Source: JAYYZW01 sp965217605
Lineage (GTDB): Bacteria; Pseudomonadota; Gammaproteobacteria; Ga0077536
NCBI GenBank assembly: GCA_965217605.1
Contig: CBDCJB010000004.1
Coordinates: forward strand, 124,001-188,000
Direction: 5' to 3'
Length of the DNA: 64,000 bases
The translations under genes were made by a program, and so were the position numbers. Shown here in pieces: positions 44,880 through 52,717 of the stretch (position 1 is the stretch's first letter; each line of letters begins with the position of its first letter). The notes beneath the pieces were generated by a model, which saw nothing but the letters and a program-made list of their open reading frames with translations, did not search any database and was not told where the DNA came from.

Positions 44880-45782
44880 CTAGCGGCGTCGCGCTACCCG
44901 TCCGCCTCGACCACCACTACCTCGTCCGCGGTCAGCTCGCCCGGCTGCACGATTGCCACTTCGGTCCATACGCCTGTCCACGCGATTGCCCCTGCGATCC
45001 ATACGGCGATCGACACGGTTGCCCCGCTGGTCCATACGGCGATCGAGGCGGCGGTCGACACCGTCGCCTCTGCGATCCAGACGTCGGTCTACTCGCTCAC
45101 CTCGATGTTGCGGGCGCAGAGCAGCGCCGTCAGCCCTGCGATCAAGGCGTCGGTCGATGCCCTCGCCCTTACGGTCGAGACGACGATCGACCCGGTCGCC
45201 CTTGCGATCGAGACGATGATCGACGCGATCGCCCTTGCGGTCTAAGCGATGGTCGATGCGATCGCCCTTGCGGTCCAAACGATGGTCGATGCGGTCGCCG
45301 AGACGATCGGGGTCCACATTGGCGTAGTCGCCCTTGTGATCGAGGCGCCGGTCGATGCGGTCACCTTTACGATCCAAGCGGTGATCGACGCGATCGCCTT
45401 TGCGGTCCAGGCGGTTCTCAATGCGATCGCCTTTACGATCGAGCCGTTCGTCGATGCGGTCGCCCTTACGCTCCAATCGTTCGGCTAATCCGTCTTTACC
45501 GGCGTCCGATGCGCGTTCAGCCGCGGTGTCATACCGGTCTTCTAACCGTTCACCCTTGCGGTCGAGCCGCTCGTCGATGCGTTCACCCTTGCGGTCGAGC
45601 CGCTCGTCGATCCGCTCGCCTTTGCGATCGAGTCGTGCGTCGATCCGGTCGCCGCGAACATCTAGGCGATGGTCGATGCGATCGCCTAGATCGGGCACTG
45701 GCGCCTCATCCTCGGCGATGACCGGACACGCTACAGAAAGTGTCAAAACGGCTATGGCCGGTCTTAAAACATAACGAAACAT
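44880..45782 (-). CDS. secreted 11-residue-repeat protein (Gly-Asp-Arg repeats)
   Basis: 300 residues with a GGAGG site 8 bases before the ATG. A signal peptide (about 1-23, ending VIA) is followed by about 20 units of the type G-[DE]-R-[IV]-[DE]-x-R-L-D-R-K (residues 33-275); three or four are degenerate. The last 25 residues are Gly/Arg-rich. The hydrophobic positions 4 and 8 of each 11-residue unit fit a hendecad helix, and acid and base alternate. Strongly charged throughout. No known function; similar low-complexity proteins occur in other gammaproteobacteria. It lies upstream of the sigma operon on the same strand. Confidence 0.75.
   Translation of the reverse strand: MFRYVLRPAIAVLTLSVACPVIAEDEAPVPDLGDRIDHRLDVRGDRIDARLDRKGERIDERLDRKGERIDERLDRKGERLEDRYDTAAERASDAGKDGLAERLERKGDRIDERLDRKGDRIENRLDRKGDRVDHRLDRKGDRIDRRLDHKGDYANVDPDRLGDRIDHRLDRKGDRIDHRLDRKGDRVDHRLDRKGDRVDRRLDRKGEGIDRRLDRRADGAALRPQHRGERVDRRLDRRGDGVDRRLDRRMDQRGNRVDRRMDRRGNRVDRRMDRSGNRAAGRADRGRGSGGRGGRVARRR
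44949..45686 (-). repeat. tandem 33-bp coding repeats
   Basis: About 20 contiguous 33-base units encode the 11-residue repeats of the protein above. Units are near-identical in the middle (four clean copies around residues 149-192) and diverge at the ends, consistent with expansion by slippage or recombination. There are no spacers, so this is not a CRISPR array. Confidence 0.8.
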
Positions 45783-45805
45783 GGCTTCGTCCTCCGAATT
45801 TATTG

Positions 45806-45811
45806 ACTATA
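45806..45811 (-). promoter_or_regulatory. -10 candidate for repeat-protein gene
   Basis: TATAGT on the minus strand, 23 bases before the ATG, in a 94-base gap. A matching -35 box is not evident. Confidence 0.3.
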
Positions 45812-45851
45812 CACCCCTAACAACGCAGCAGGCGGCCACCGGTTGACAGGG

Positions 45852-45876
45852 AAAGAAAGGATTTTCGGCCGAAAAT
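45852..45876 (-). terminator. palindrome and T-rich run after the YkuD gene
   Basis: A 16-base perfect palindrome (45861-45876) begins immediately after the stop codon and is followed on the minus strand by CCTTTCTTT (45860-45852). It can act as an intrinsic terminator, separating this gene from the repeat-protein gene. Confidence 0.45.
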
Positions 45877-46398
45877 TCAGCCCAGGATATCGACCGGAGT
45901 GCCCTCTTCCACGCGGTCGAACAAATCGACAATGTCCGTATTGTTCATACGAATGCACCCGCGCGAACCGGGGCGGCCGAGCGGCGTACCGTCCGGGCTC
46001 CCGTGAATGTAGATGTAACGGGCCTTGGTATCCCGGTCGCCGCCGGCATTGCGCCCAGGTTCCAGGCCGCCGAGCCACAGGATGCGGGTCAGGATCCAAT
46101 CGCGCTCCGGATGGTTGCGAGCGAGATCTGCGTGGAAGATCTCGCCAGTCGGTACGCGCCCGACGAATATGGTGTTGACCGCGCAACCCCGGCCGATTTT
46201 TTCGGTGACCTCATGGCGGCCGCGCGGTGTACATTCGCTGTCTAGAAGTTCGCCTGCGCCGTTCGTCGACGTCGATACTCGATACCGCATCAAGACCTCG
46301 TCATCCTGAAGCAGTTTCAGCTCCTGGCGGCCTAGATCGATTTCAAGTCGTTCAACGGTTTTCAATACTGCCTGCCTTCGACGTGCGATCGAGTGCAT
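45877..46398 (-). CDS. YkuD-domain protein without signal peptide
   Basis: 173 residues from the ATG at 46398; a TTG at 46365 would remove 11 residues. Nearly the whole protein is a YkuD domain (about 15-173) with His132 (IHGSPDGTP) and the catalytic Cys148 in GSRGCIRMNN. No signal peptide or membrane helix is visible with either start, unlike periplasmic L,D-transpeptidases. Cytosolic YkuD proteins of this size (ElsL in Acinetobacter) are L,D-carboxypeptidases of muropeptide recycling, which is a reasonable alternative. It overlaps the preceding lipoprotein gene by 14-47 bases. Confidence 0.8.
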   Translation of the reverse strand: MHSIARRRQAVLKTVERLEIDLGRQELKLLQDDEVLMRYRVSTSTNGAGELLDSECTPRGRHEVTEKIGRGCAVNTIFVGRVPTGEIFHADLARNHPERDWILTRILWLGGLEPGRNAGGDRDTKARYIYIHGSPDGTPLGRPGSRGCIRMNNTDIVDLFDRVEEGTPVDILG

Positions 46399-47884
46399 CG
46401 AAGTTACCGTCTACGTTCGTCGAATACCCGATGATGTCGTCGCGCATGACGACCAGGTGATCCTCGAACCACAACGGGATGTAGGGTAGATCGTACATCA
46501 AGCGCTCTTGTAACGCGTGATACAGGGCAACGCGCTCGCTACGATCGTCGGCGCGTTCGGCTTCCTCGATCAATCGATCCACTTCCGGTTCCCGATAACG
46601 GCCGCGGTTGGCGCCGACCGGCGGCATCGCTTCGCTGTGAAACGCATGCCGAAAGATATCCGGCAGTTTGAGTCCCACCCAGGACAGGGAATAGACCTGA
46701 AAGGCGCCGCGCTTTATATCGCCGTAGAACGTACCCCAATCGAGGCTTTGGATCTCGAGATCAACGCGGACGTTGGCAAGTTGGCTCTTGAGGATGGTCG
46801 CAATCCTCAAGCGAAAATGGTCACTCGAGGTCTTGTAATGCAGCACCAGGCGACGGTCTCGAAATCCAGCATCGGCGAGCAAGGCGCGGGCGCGCTCGGG
46901 GTCGCGTTCAAGCGCGCGTATATGTGGCGCGCCGGCCCAATGCTCAGGGGGGAATACCGATTCGGCCGGCCGTGCGTAACCCCGAAAGACGTATTCGATG
47001 ATGCTCGCGCGATCGATGGCGCGGCTGACAGCGAGCCTTACATTCCGCACTCGCGAGTGACCGGTTTCCAAATTGAATCCCAGATAGGAAAACGTTGCGC
47101 CATCGTAACGTTCACCTTTGATTCCGGGTTGCGAGGACAGCCAATCGAACATTTCAGGCGGTACATTGCCTTGTATGATGTCCAACTCGCCGCTGATGAT
47201 CTTTAGCGCCCGTACCGTAGCGTCTTTAACCGTGTGAAATTCAAACTGCGCGCCGTCGCTGCGCCGGCGCAACAGAACCGTCCCGTCGGCGCGCGTTTGG
47301 TGGTATTCGAACTTCCCCGAGCTGATCTCAGGCGCTGTCGCCCCGCGCGCGGCATGGACGTCGTTAGGCGCCAACACGCCGATCACGAGCGTACCCGGAA
47401 ACAGCAGATCCGGTTGTGTGAGATGAAAATCGACGGTCTTCTCGTCGACAACCTCGATGTTGTCGATGTTTGCCAGCGAGGCCTGATGCGGTGACGCGGT
47501 CGCCGGCTCCAGAACCGAGCGATACGTCGCCGCCACATCGCCCGCGAGCACGCGCGTGCCGTCGCTGAAGCGGGCGCCCTCATCGATGAAAAAGCGGTAG
47601 TGGCGAGGAGAAAGTTGCCGCCAGTCGGCGAGATCAGGTCGGGGGTTTGCGGCGGCGTCGAAGTCCACCGGCGGTCGGTGCAGCAACCGCACCAGACGAT
47701 AAGACGCCGCGTCAGTGGCGAAGCGCGGGTCGAGCGTCACCGGGGCGACCGGTATGCCGATGCGAATCGCATCACGGTCGCGTTCCGAGCAGGCCGTTAG
47801 CGACACGACTACTGCCAGAGCGACGTAACCGCAGTACCGGCTGACCGACTCGAAATGCTTGTGACGAACCCCTGGGATCACCAC
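46352..47884 (-). CDS. oligopeptide-binding lipoprotein (SBP family 5)
   Basis: 510 residues from GTG (47884; a second GTG at 47881), overlapping the rlmD stop. A lipoprotein signal with lipobox SLTAC (Cys near residue 32) is followed by the family-5 fold: IGIPVAPVTLDPRFATD, FSDGTRVLAGDVAATYRSVL, and RLAVSRAIDRASIIEYVFRG. It captures peptides or related ligands in the periplasm. It may serve the orphan DppB/DppC permeases at 38108-39840. Confidence 0.88.
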   Translation of the reverse strand: MVIPGVRHKHFESVSRYCGYVALAVVVSLTACSERDRDAIRIGIPVAPVTLDPRFATDAASYRLVRLLHRPPVDFDAAANPRPDLADWRQLSPRHYRFFIDEGARFSDGTRVLAGDVAATYRSVLEPATASPHQASLANIDNIEVVDEKTVDFHLTQPDLLFPGTLVIGVLAPNDVHAARGATAPEISSGKFEYHQTRADGTVLLRRRSDGAQFEFHTVKDATVRALKIISGELDIIQGNVPPEMFDWLSSQPGIKGERYDGATFSYLGFNLETGHSRVRNVRLAVSRAIDRASIIEYVFRGYARPAESVFPPEHWAGAPHIRALERDPERARALLADAGFRDRRLVLHYKTSSDHFRLRIATILKSQLANVRVDLEIQSLDWGTFYGDIKRGAFQVYSLSWVGLKLPDIFRHAFHSEAMPPVGANRGRYREPEVDRLIEEAERADDRSERVALYHALQERLMYDLPYIPLWFEDHLVVMRDDIIGYSTNVDGNFDALDRTSKAGSIENR

Positions 47885-49182
47885 CGTTCGAACAGCGAAA
47901 TCGATTCAGCGTGGGCCGTTTGTGGAAACATATCGAGTATGCCCGTCTCAACGAGTCGAAATCCGCGTTTTTGAGTCAACAGCGACGCATCCCTGGCGAA
48001 GGTCACCGGGTTACACGATACGTATACGAGACGGGTGACGTGGTTGAGCGGAAATGCGTTCAGCACCTCAAACGCTCCCGTACGTGGCGGATCCAGTAGC
48101 AGCTTCGTCGTATCGGTCAGACTCAATGCTGCGAGCGCGTCGGCTCGATTCAAGTCTGCGCACAAGAATCGCGTATTCGTTTGTTCGTTTCGTCGTGCAT
48201 TGCTCGTTGCGCGTGCCACCAACGCCGCATCGCCTTCGACACCGGTAACGGATGTCGCCCGACACGCTATTGGCAAAGTAAAGTTACCGATACCACAAAA
48301 GAGATCGACAACGCGATCCTGCGGTTCGAGATCGAGGTAATCCAACGCACGCGCCACCATTTGCTCGTTAATGCTCGCATTTATCTGCGTGAATTCCGCG
48401 GGAGCGAACGCGATCGACAAGCCGTCCACGCGATAATCCAGAGTATCTACACTGCCGTCGATATTGATGACGGAATCGAGCCCAGCGCTCTGGGTAAAGA
48501 CCGCAAGCCCTGTTCCCGACGCGAAGCGCTGCAAAGCTACGACGTCGGGATCGTTCAAGGGTTTCAGATGCCGTACGACTACCGCACCCATCGCGTCGCT
48601 CAGGGCGACCTCGATCTGCGGCACGTCGCCCGGGATTGACAATGAGCCGATCAAGGCGCGCAGTTCGAGCAGTCGCTCGCCGATGCGTGGATCGAGTACC
48701 GCGCAGTGTGCGCAATCCGTAATGTAGGATTTCCCTCGTTCTCGAAATCCGACCAGCACGCCGCCTTTCTTGGGCACCGATCGGACACCGAGCCGCGCCT
48801 TGCGTCGATAGCCCCACTGCGGTCCGCGAATGGGAAGGGCGGTACGGTCCGGAGCGATCCCAGCGTGATGATGGAGCAACTCGATGAGTACGTCTTGTTT
48901 GTGCCGCAATTGAAACGCTTCGTCGACGTGCTGCATGCTGCAGCCCCCGCAAACGCCGAAGTATTCGCAGCGGGGTTCTATGCGGTCGCTGCTCGACTCG
49001 ATGACATCGACCGTCTCGGCCTCGTCGAAGCGGGGGTGTTTACGCACGAGCTTTGCGCGCACGCGTTCACCCGGAAGCGCGCCGTGCACGAATACCGTTT
49101 TCCCGTCGATGCGGCCGACGCCGCGGCCTTCATGGGAAAGGTTGTCGATCGTAATCGCTACGGGTTCGGCGCGTCTTCCCAT
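47878..49182 (-). CDS. rlmD: 23S rRNA (uracil-1939-C5)-methyltransferase RlmD
   Basis: 434 residues from the ATG at 49182, overlapping the exonuclease gene by 25 bases. A TRAM domain (about 8-65; ITIDNLSHEGRGVGRIDGKTVFV in two halves) is followed by the iron-sulfur Cys set (CEYFGVCGGC ... CAHC) and a SAM domain with LFCGIGNFTLPIA and the catalytic VSCNPVTFARD. It methylates U1939 of 23S rRNA. The family assignment is secure. Confidence 0.93.
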   Translation of the reverse strand: MGRRAEPVAITIDNLSHEGRGVGRIDGKTVFVHGALPGERVRAKLVRKHPRFDEAETVDVIESSSDRIEPRCEYFGVCGGCSMQHVDEAFQLRHKQDVLIELLHHHAGIAPDRTALPIRGPQWGYRRKARLGVRSVPKKGGVLVGFRERGKSYITDCAHCAVLDPRIGERLLELRALIGSLSIPGDVPQIEVALSDAMGAVVVRHLKPLNDPDVVALQRFASGTGLAVFTQSAGLDSVINIDGSVDTLDYRVDGLSIAFAPAEFTQINASINEQMVARALDYLDLEPQDRVVDLFCGIGNFTLPIACRATSVTGVEGDAALVARATSNARRNEQTNTRFLCADLNRADALAALSLTDTTKLLLDPPRTGAFEVLNAFPLNHVTRLVYVSCNPVTFARDASLLTQKRGFRLVETGILDMFPQTAHAESISLFERW

Positions 49183-49946
49183 GCACCCAGATATTCGCGC
49201 AAATGCGAGGATTCGCTCGACGCCAAATAATTTCGCGTCCGCTCCAATTCTTCGCGTAACTGGCTTTCCTGTAAATGTCCGCGCATGTGCTGAAACTTCA
49301 AGAATATAAGATAGGTATTCAGAACATCGGTCTCGCAATACTCGCGTATGGCCTTTATTTCACCGCCGCGAAATCGATCCCACACGTCCGCGCCCGTCAT
49401 TCCGAGTTTACCGGGGAACCCCAGCATGCTGGCCATCTGATCGAGGGGGACGAAAGCCCTCGCCTGATAGCCGGCGAGCGCGTCCATCAGGTCGATATGT
49501 CGCCAGTGAAACCGGCCTAGATAGTTGTTGTAGCGAAAGCTCCGGTCCTCGTCGCCGGTATCCCAGTACCGCGGCGCCGCGACAGCATGCAGCATTGCCC
49601 GATAATGCAATACGGGCAGGTCGAACCCGCCGCCGTTCCACGAGACCAGCACCGGTGCATAACGCTCCACGCCCTCGAAAAAGCGTTGGACCAATTCCGC
49701 TTCGCTGGATTGCTCGTCGCCGAGGGACCACAACGTGAAACGATCACCGTCGCGGAAGGCCGCCGCGATGGCCACGATGCGATGCAAATGATGGCGGATG
49801 AATTCTGTCGCGCCCGCTGTTTCCTGCTGGCGCTTGCTGTACATGACGGCGGCGACGCCGTCGTCGTCCAGTTCCTGGAGATCCCATAAGCGCCGCGCCG
49901 TTTCGACATCCGGTACGGTCTCGATGTCGAACACGAAAACATTCAT
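49158..49946 (-). CDS. PolB-like 3'-5' exonuclease domain protein
   Basis: 262 residues, starting at an ATG that overlaps the cysM stop. The predicted-3'-5'-exonuclease/PolB-like family shows DEDD-type motifs: VFDIETVPD (motif I), LVSWNGGGFDLPVLHYRA (motif II) and a C-terminal YCETDVLNTYLIFL (motif III). It is likely a DNA or RNA exonuclease; the substrate is unknown. Confidence 0.85.
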   Translation of the reverse strand: MNVFVFDIETVPDVETARRLWDLQELDDDGVAAVMYSKRQQETAGATEFIRHHLHRIVAIAAAFRDGDRFTLWSLGDEQSSEAELVQRFFEGVERYAPVLVSWNGGGFDLPVLHYRAMLHAVAAPRYWDTGDEDRSFRYNNYLGRFHWRHIDLMDALAGYQARAFVPLDQMASMLGFPGKLGMTGADVWDRFRGGEIKAIREYCETDVLNTYLIFLKFQHMRGHLQESQLREELERTRNYLASSESSHLREYLGAWEDAPNP

Positions 49947-50836
49947 GACTCGGGAAACACGCCGGTCGAGAGATAGCGGTCGCCGCGATCACAGACAATG
50001 GTAACGATAACGGCGTCTTTCACGTCGGCGGACAATTTCAATGCGGCCGCCATCGCGCCGCCGGAGGAGATTCCGCAGAACAACCCCTCTTTTGCCCCCA
50101 ATTCCCGGGTCATCGCCTCGGCTTCCGGTTGTGTTACCGCGATGATCCGATCAACGCGAGCGGATTCGTAGATCTTCGGTAGATACGCTTTGGGCCAGGC
50201 GCGGATCCCCGAAATTTTCGCGCCTTCGGCGGGTTGCACGCCGATGACCTCGATCGCGGGGTTTTGCTCTTTGAAAAACCGTGACGCGCCCATGATGGTT
50301 CCGGTCGTGCCCATGGAAGAAACGAAATGCGTGAGCCGGCCACCGGTATCTCGCCAGATCTCTGGCCCCGTTCCTTCATAATGCGCGATCGGATTATCGG
50401 GATTGGCAAACTGGTCGAGCACGAGTCCTTCACCACGCCGTTGCATTTCAGCCGCCAGATCGCGCGCTGCTTCCATTCCGCCCGCTTCGGATACGAGCAC
50501 CAATTCGGCCCCAAATGCTTTCATTACGGCGCGTCTTTCACTGCTCATGTTCTCGGGCATGATCAGAACCATGCGATAGCCGGCCATCGCGGCAACCATG
50601 GCGAGCGCTATCCCGGTATTGCCGCTGGTCGCTTCGATCAAGGTATCGCCCGGTTTGATGTCACCGCGTCCTTCGGCGCGTTTGATCATGCTGAGCGCCG
50701 GTCGGTCCTTGACTGAACCCGCCGGGTTATTGCCTTCGAGTTTTGCGAGAACGGTGTTGGACGTGCTGCCCGGTAGCCGCTGCAGGCGGACGAGCGGTGT
50801 TTGACCTACGAACTGCTCGAGAGTGGGCCAGCTCAG
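49943..50836 (-). CDS. cysM: cysteine synthase B, apparent CTG start
   Basis: 297 residues if started at a CTG at 50836. The in-frame region upstream of the first ATG (50689) encodes conserved CysM sequence: SWPTLEQFVGQTPLVRLQRL, then NPAGSVKDRPALSM with the PLP Lys. No ATG, GTG or TTG occurs in frame upstream of this block for at least 50 bases. The CTG lies 8 bases after the PagL-like stop, with TGAGA 6 bases before it as a possible ribosome site. The rest has SGNTGIALAM and SSMGTTGTIMG. It makes cysteine from O-acetylserine and sulfide or thiosulfate. A sequencing or assembly change at the start codon is the alternative. Confidence 0.88.
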   Translation of the reverse strand: MSWPTLEQFVGQTPLVRLQRLPGSTSNTVLAKLEGNNPAGSVKDRPALSMIKRAEGRGDIKPGDTLIEATSGNTGIALAMVAAMAGYRMVLIMPENMSSERRAVMKAFGAELVLVSEAGGMEAARDLAAEMQRRGEGLVLDQFANPDNPIAHYEGTGPEIWRDTGGRLTHFVSSMGTTGTIMGASRFFKEQNPAIEVIGVQPAEGAKISGIRAWPKAYLPKIYESARVDRIIAVTQPEAEAMTRELGAKEGLFCGISSGGAMAAALKLSADVKDAVIVTIVCDRGDRYLSTGVFPES

Positions 50837-50844
50837 CGCAGATC

Positions 50845-51414
50845 TCAGAAATGATAGCCGAGTTGAACGGCGTGGAAGTTGATACCTGGATTGTCGTCGC
50901 CCAGTCCTGCATTCGACAGATGCTGAAACCGGTAGACCAGTTCGTATTGACCCTGTGCGCCAAAGCGGGTGCCGAGTCCGAAATGGGTTCCAAAAGAAAA
51001 TGGTATATCGAAATCCCGATCGCCGATTCCGTCTTCGGTAGCGAGGTGAGCGCCGACCCCGACTTCGGCAAACGGCGCCAAACCGGATGTCGGATTGCGC
51101 TGATAACGCAATACCGGGGTTATTCCAAAATCGATGAGGTCTTGTTCACCCGTCGTACCGTTGGTCCCATCCCAGTAATGAATGGAGAACTCCAGGTACA
51201 TACCAAGGCGCCACTCGCCGGACTCCGTCCAATCCGGTTCGAAATTCCAACGCACGGCGCCGCCATACCGTTCGACGTCTTCGTCGCCTTCGTTTTTACC
51301 GCCTTCGAGCAGCAGTGTGGTATCGCTCGCGTGGGCAACGTAGCTCAACGCTAACAAAACTACGACGCGCGCGGCAGCGTGCCGGAGCTGCGACGGAGAG
51401 CCGAATTGCTTCAT
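50845..51414 (-). CDS. pagL: PagL-like lipid A 3-O-deacylase
   Basis: 189 residues from the ATG at 51414, chosen for the signal peptide that follows (VVVLLALSYVAHA). A small outer-membrane beta-barrel with alternating strands ends in FQHLSNAGLGDDNPGIN, where His165 and Ser167 match the PagL catalytic pair. It would remove an R-3-hydroxy acyl chain from lipid A in the outer membrane. It is 8 bases from the cysM start. Confidence 0.8.
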   Translation of the reverse strand: MKQFGSPSQLRHAAARVVVLLALSYVAHASDTTLLLEGGKNEGDEDVERYGGAVRWNFEPDWTESGEWRLGMYLEFSIHYWDGTNGTTGEQDLIDFGITPVLRYQRNPTSGLAPFAEVGVGAHLATEDGIGDRDFDIPFSFGTHFGLGTRFGAQGQYELVYRFQHLSNAGLGDDNPGINFHAVQLGYHF

Positions 51415-51519
51415 GGCGCGGGTGACCCGGTGCTCGTTATTATGGGTCGCTAGGCTATCAGGCTGATGCATCTGTCGCAATTAAACGCGGCTGTTAATGA
51501 CCCCGGGTTAACCGAAATT

Positions 51520-52008
51520 TTACGTACATTCCTCCAGCGGCATTACCAACGAAATGCTCAACACGTGAGCGTCCTCGCGGCCTTTATGGGCCGGATAATA
51601 AGCGCGACGCGTGCCGACATGGCGGAATCCCAAGTCGGTGTAGAGTTCGATTGCCGCCGTATTCGCAGGCCGCACTTCCAGATATGCGATGGTCGCGCCG
51701 TGCTGCGCAGCTGTCGTGACGAGATGGTCCATGAGCATCCGCGCGTGTCCTTGGCGCCTGGATTCGGGCGCGATACAGACATTGAGGATATGACATTCAT
51801 CCGCGGCAACTGACATGATGCCGTAACCCGCGAGATCATGACCCGTGTCCAAGACCCAGCAACAATAACCAACACGCAGACAATCCGTAAAGATCCCCGC
51901 GGACCAGGGAAAATCATAAGAGTGGCGCTCGATGTCCAGGATATTGGCGATGTCCTGTTCGCCCATCGGGCGGATTGCCAGATCATCTAGCTGTAGCACT
52001 GCGCTCAC
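51520..52008 (-). CDS. rimI: ribosomal-protein-S18-alanine N-acetyltransferase
   Basis: 162 residues from a GTG overlapping the glycosylase stop. A GNAT fold with ILDIERHSYDFPWSAGIF, the acetyl-CoA loop RRQGHARMLMDHL and EVRPANTAAIELYTDLGF fits RimI. It acetylates the N-terminal Ala of ribosomal protein S18. The neighbouring uracil-DNA glycosylase order is common. Confidence 0.92.
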   Translation of the reverse strand: MSAVLQLDDLAIRPMGEQDIANILDIERHSYDFPWSAGIFTDCLRVGYCCWVLDTGHDLAGYGIMSVAADECHILNVCIAPESRRQGHARMLMDHLVTTAAQHGATIAYLEVRPANTAAIELYTDLGFRHVGTRRAYYPAHKGREDAHVLSISLVMPLEECT

Positions 52009-52709
52009 GACTGCGGCGTCCCGGATTGTTTATGTGCTTTCATGGCTAAATTGAGGTCCTGCCAAACTTTGCGTTTTTCACCCGGAGATCGAAGCAGATA
52101 GGCTGGATGGTAGGTTACCACGACTGGGATCGCGTTATCTCCGTAGTGATACAAGCGCCCACGCATGCGGCCGATCGGCGTATCGTTTTTCAACAAATTC
52201 TGCGCAGCGACACGTCCGACCGCGAGGATAATCGCGGGGTCGAGGAGTTCGATTTGACGTTTTAAATAGGGCTCACAATGCGCGACTTCCGAAGGCCTGG
52301 GGTCGCGATTCTTCGGTGGCCGGCATTTCAGGATATTCGCGATATAGACCTGTTCGCGCGACAGCCCGATAGCCCGCAGCATCGCATTCAGCAACTGTCC
52401 GGCGCGGCCCACGAACGGCTCGCCGCGGCGGTCTTCCTCGGCCCCCGGCGCCTCGCCGATCACCAGCCACGACGCCTGCTTATCGCCGACGCCAAAGACC
52501 GTTTGAGTGCGCCCTTGGTGTAGTTCACATTTCGTACATACCGCGACTTGCGCCTCGAGTTCGTCCCACACAGGCGACGCGCTCGAAACTCGAGCGGGAT
52601 CGCTCGTATCGGGATTCGTCTCCTCGCCGGAATCGCGCCGGATCCATACATCGATGCCGATCTCATCGAGAACGGCGTGACGCGTCGCGTCGAGGAAGGC
52701 CAAATCCAA
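52005..52709 (-). CDS. family-4 uracil-DNA glycosylase
   Basis: 234 residues from a TTG, 8 bases after leuA. Four Cys (58, 61 in CTKC; 129 in KCRPP; 145 in HCEPY) hold the 4Fe-4S cluster. The catalytic motif GEAPGAEED and the C-terminal HPAYLLRSPGEKRKVW are typical of the thermostable-type family 4. It removes uracil from DNA. It is coupled to rimI. The first ~45 residues are a variable extension. Confidence 0.9.
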   Translation of the reverse strand: MDLAFLDATRHAVLDEIGIDVWIRRDSGEETNPDTSDPARVSSASPVWDELEAQVAVCTKCELHQGRTQTVFGVGDKQASWLVIGEAPGAEEDRRGEPFVGRAGQLLNAMLRAIGLSREQVYIANILKCRPPKNRDPRPSEVAHCEPYLKRQIELLDPAIILAVGRVAAQNLLKNDTPIGRMRGRLYHYGDNAIPVVVTYHPAYLLRSPGEKRKVWQDLNLAMKAHKQSGTPQS

Positions 52710-52717
52710 CCGCCGCG

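Noticed and set aside
44712..45488. Ala/Thr/Ile-rich and Arg/Ser-rich open frames on the plus strand opposite the repeat protein
   Set aside because: Produced by reading the 33-bp repeats backwards; no signal peptide or start site, and the minus frame has GGAGG and a signal peptide.
44949..45686. Regular direct repeats that could look like a CRISPR array
   Set aside because: The units are contiguous, coding and without unique spacers; no cas genes are nearby.
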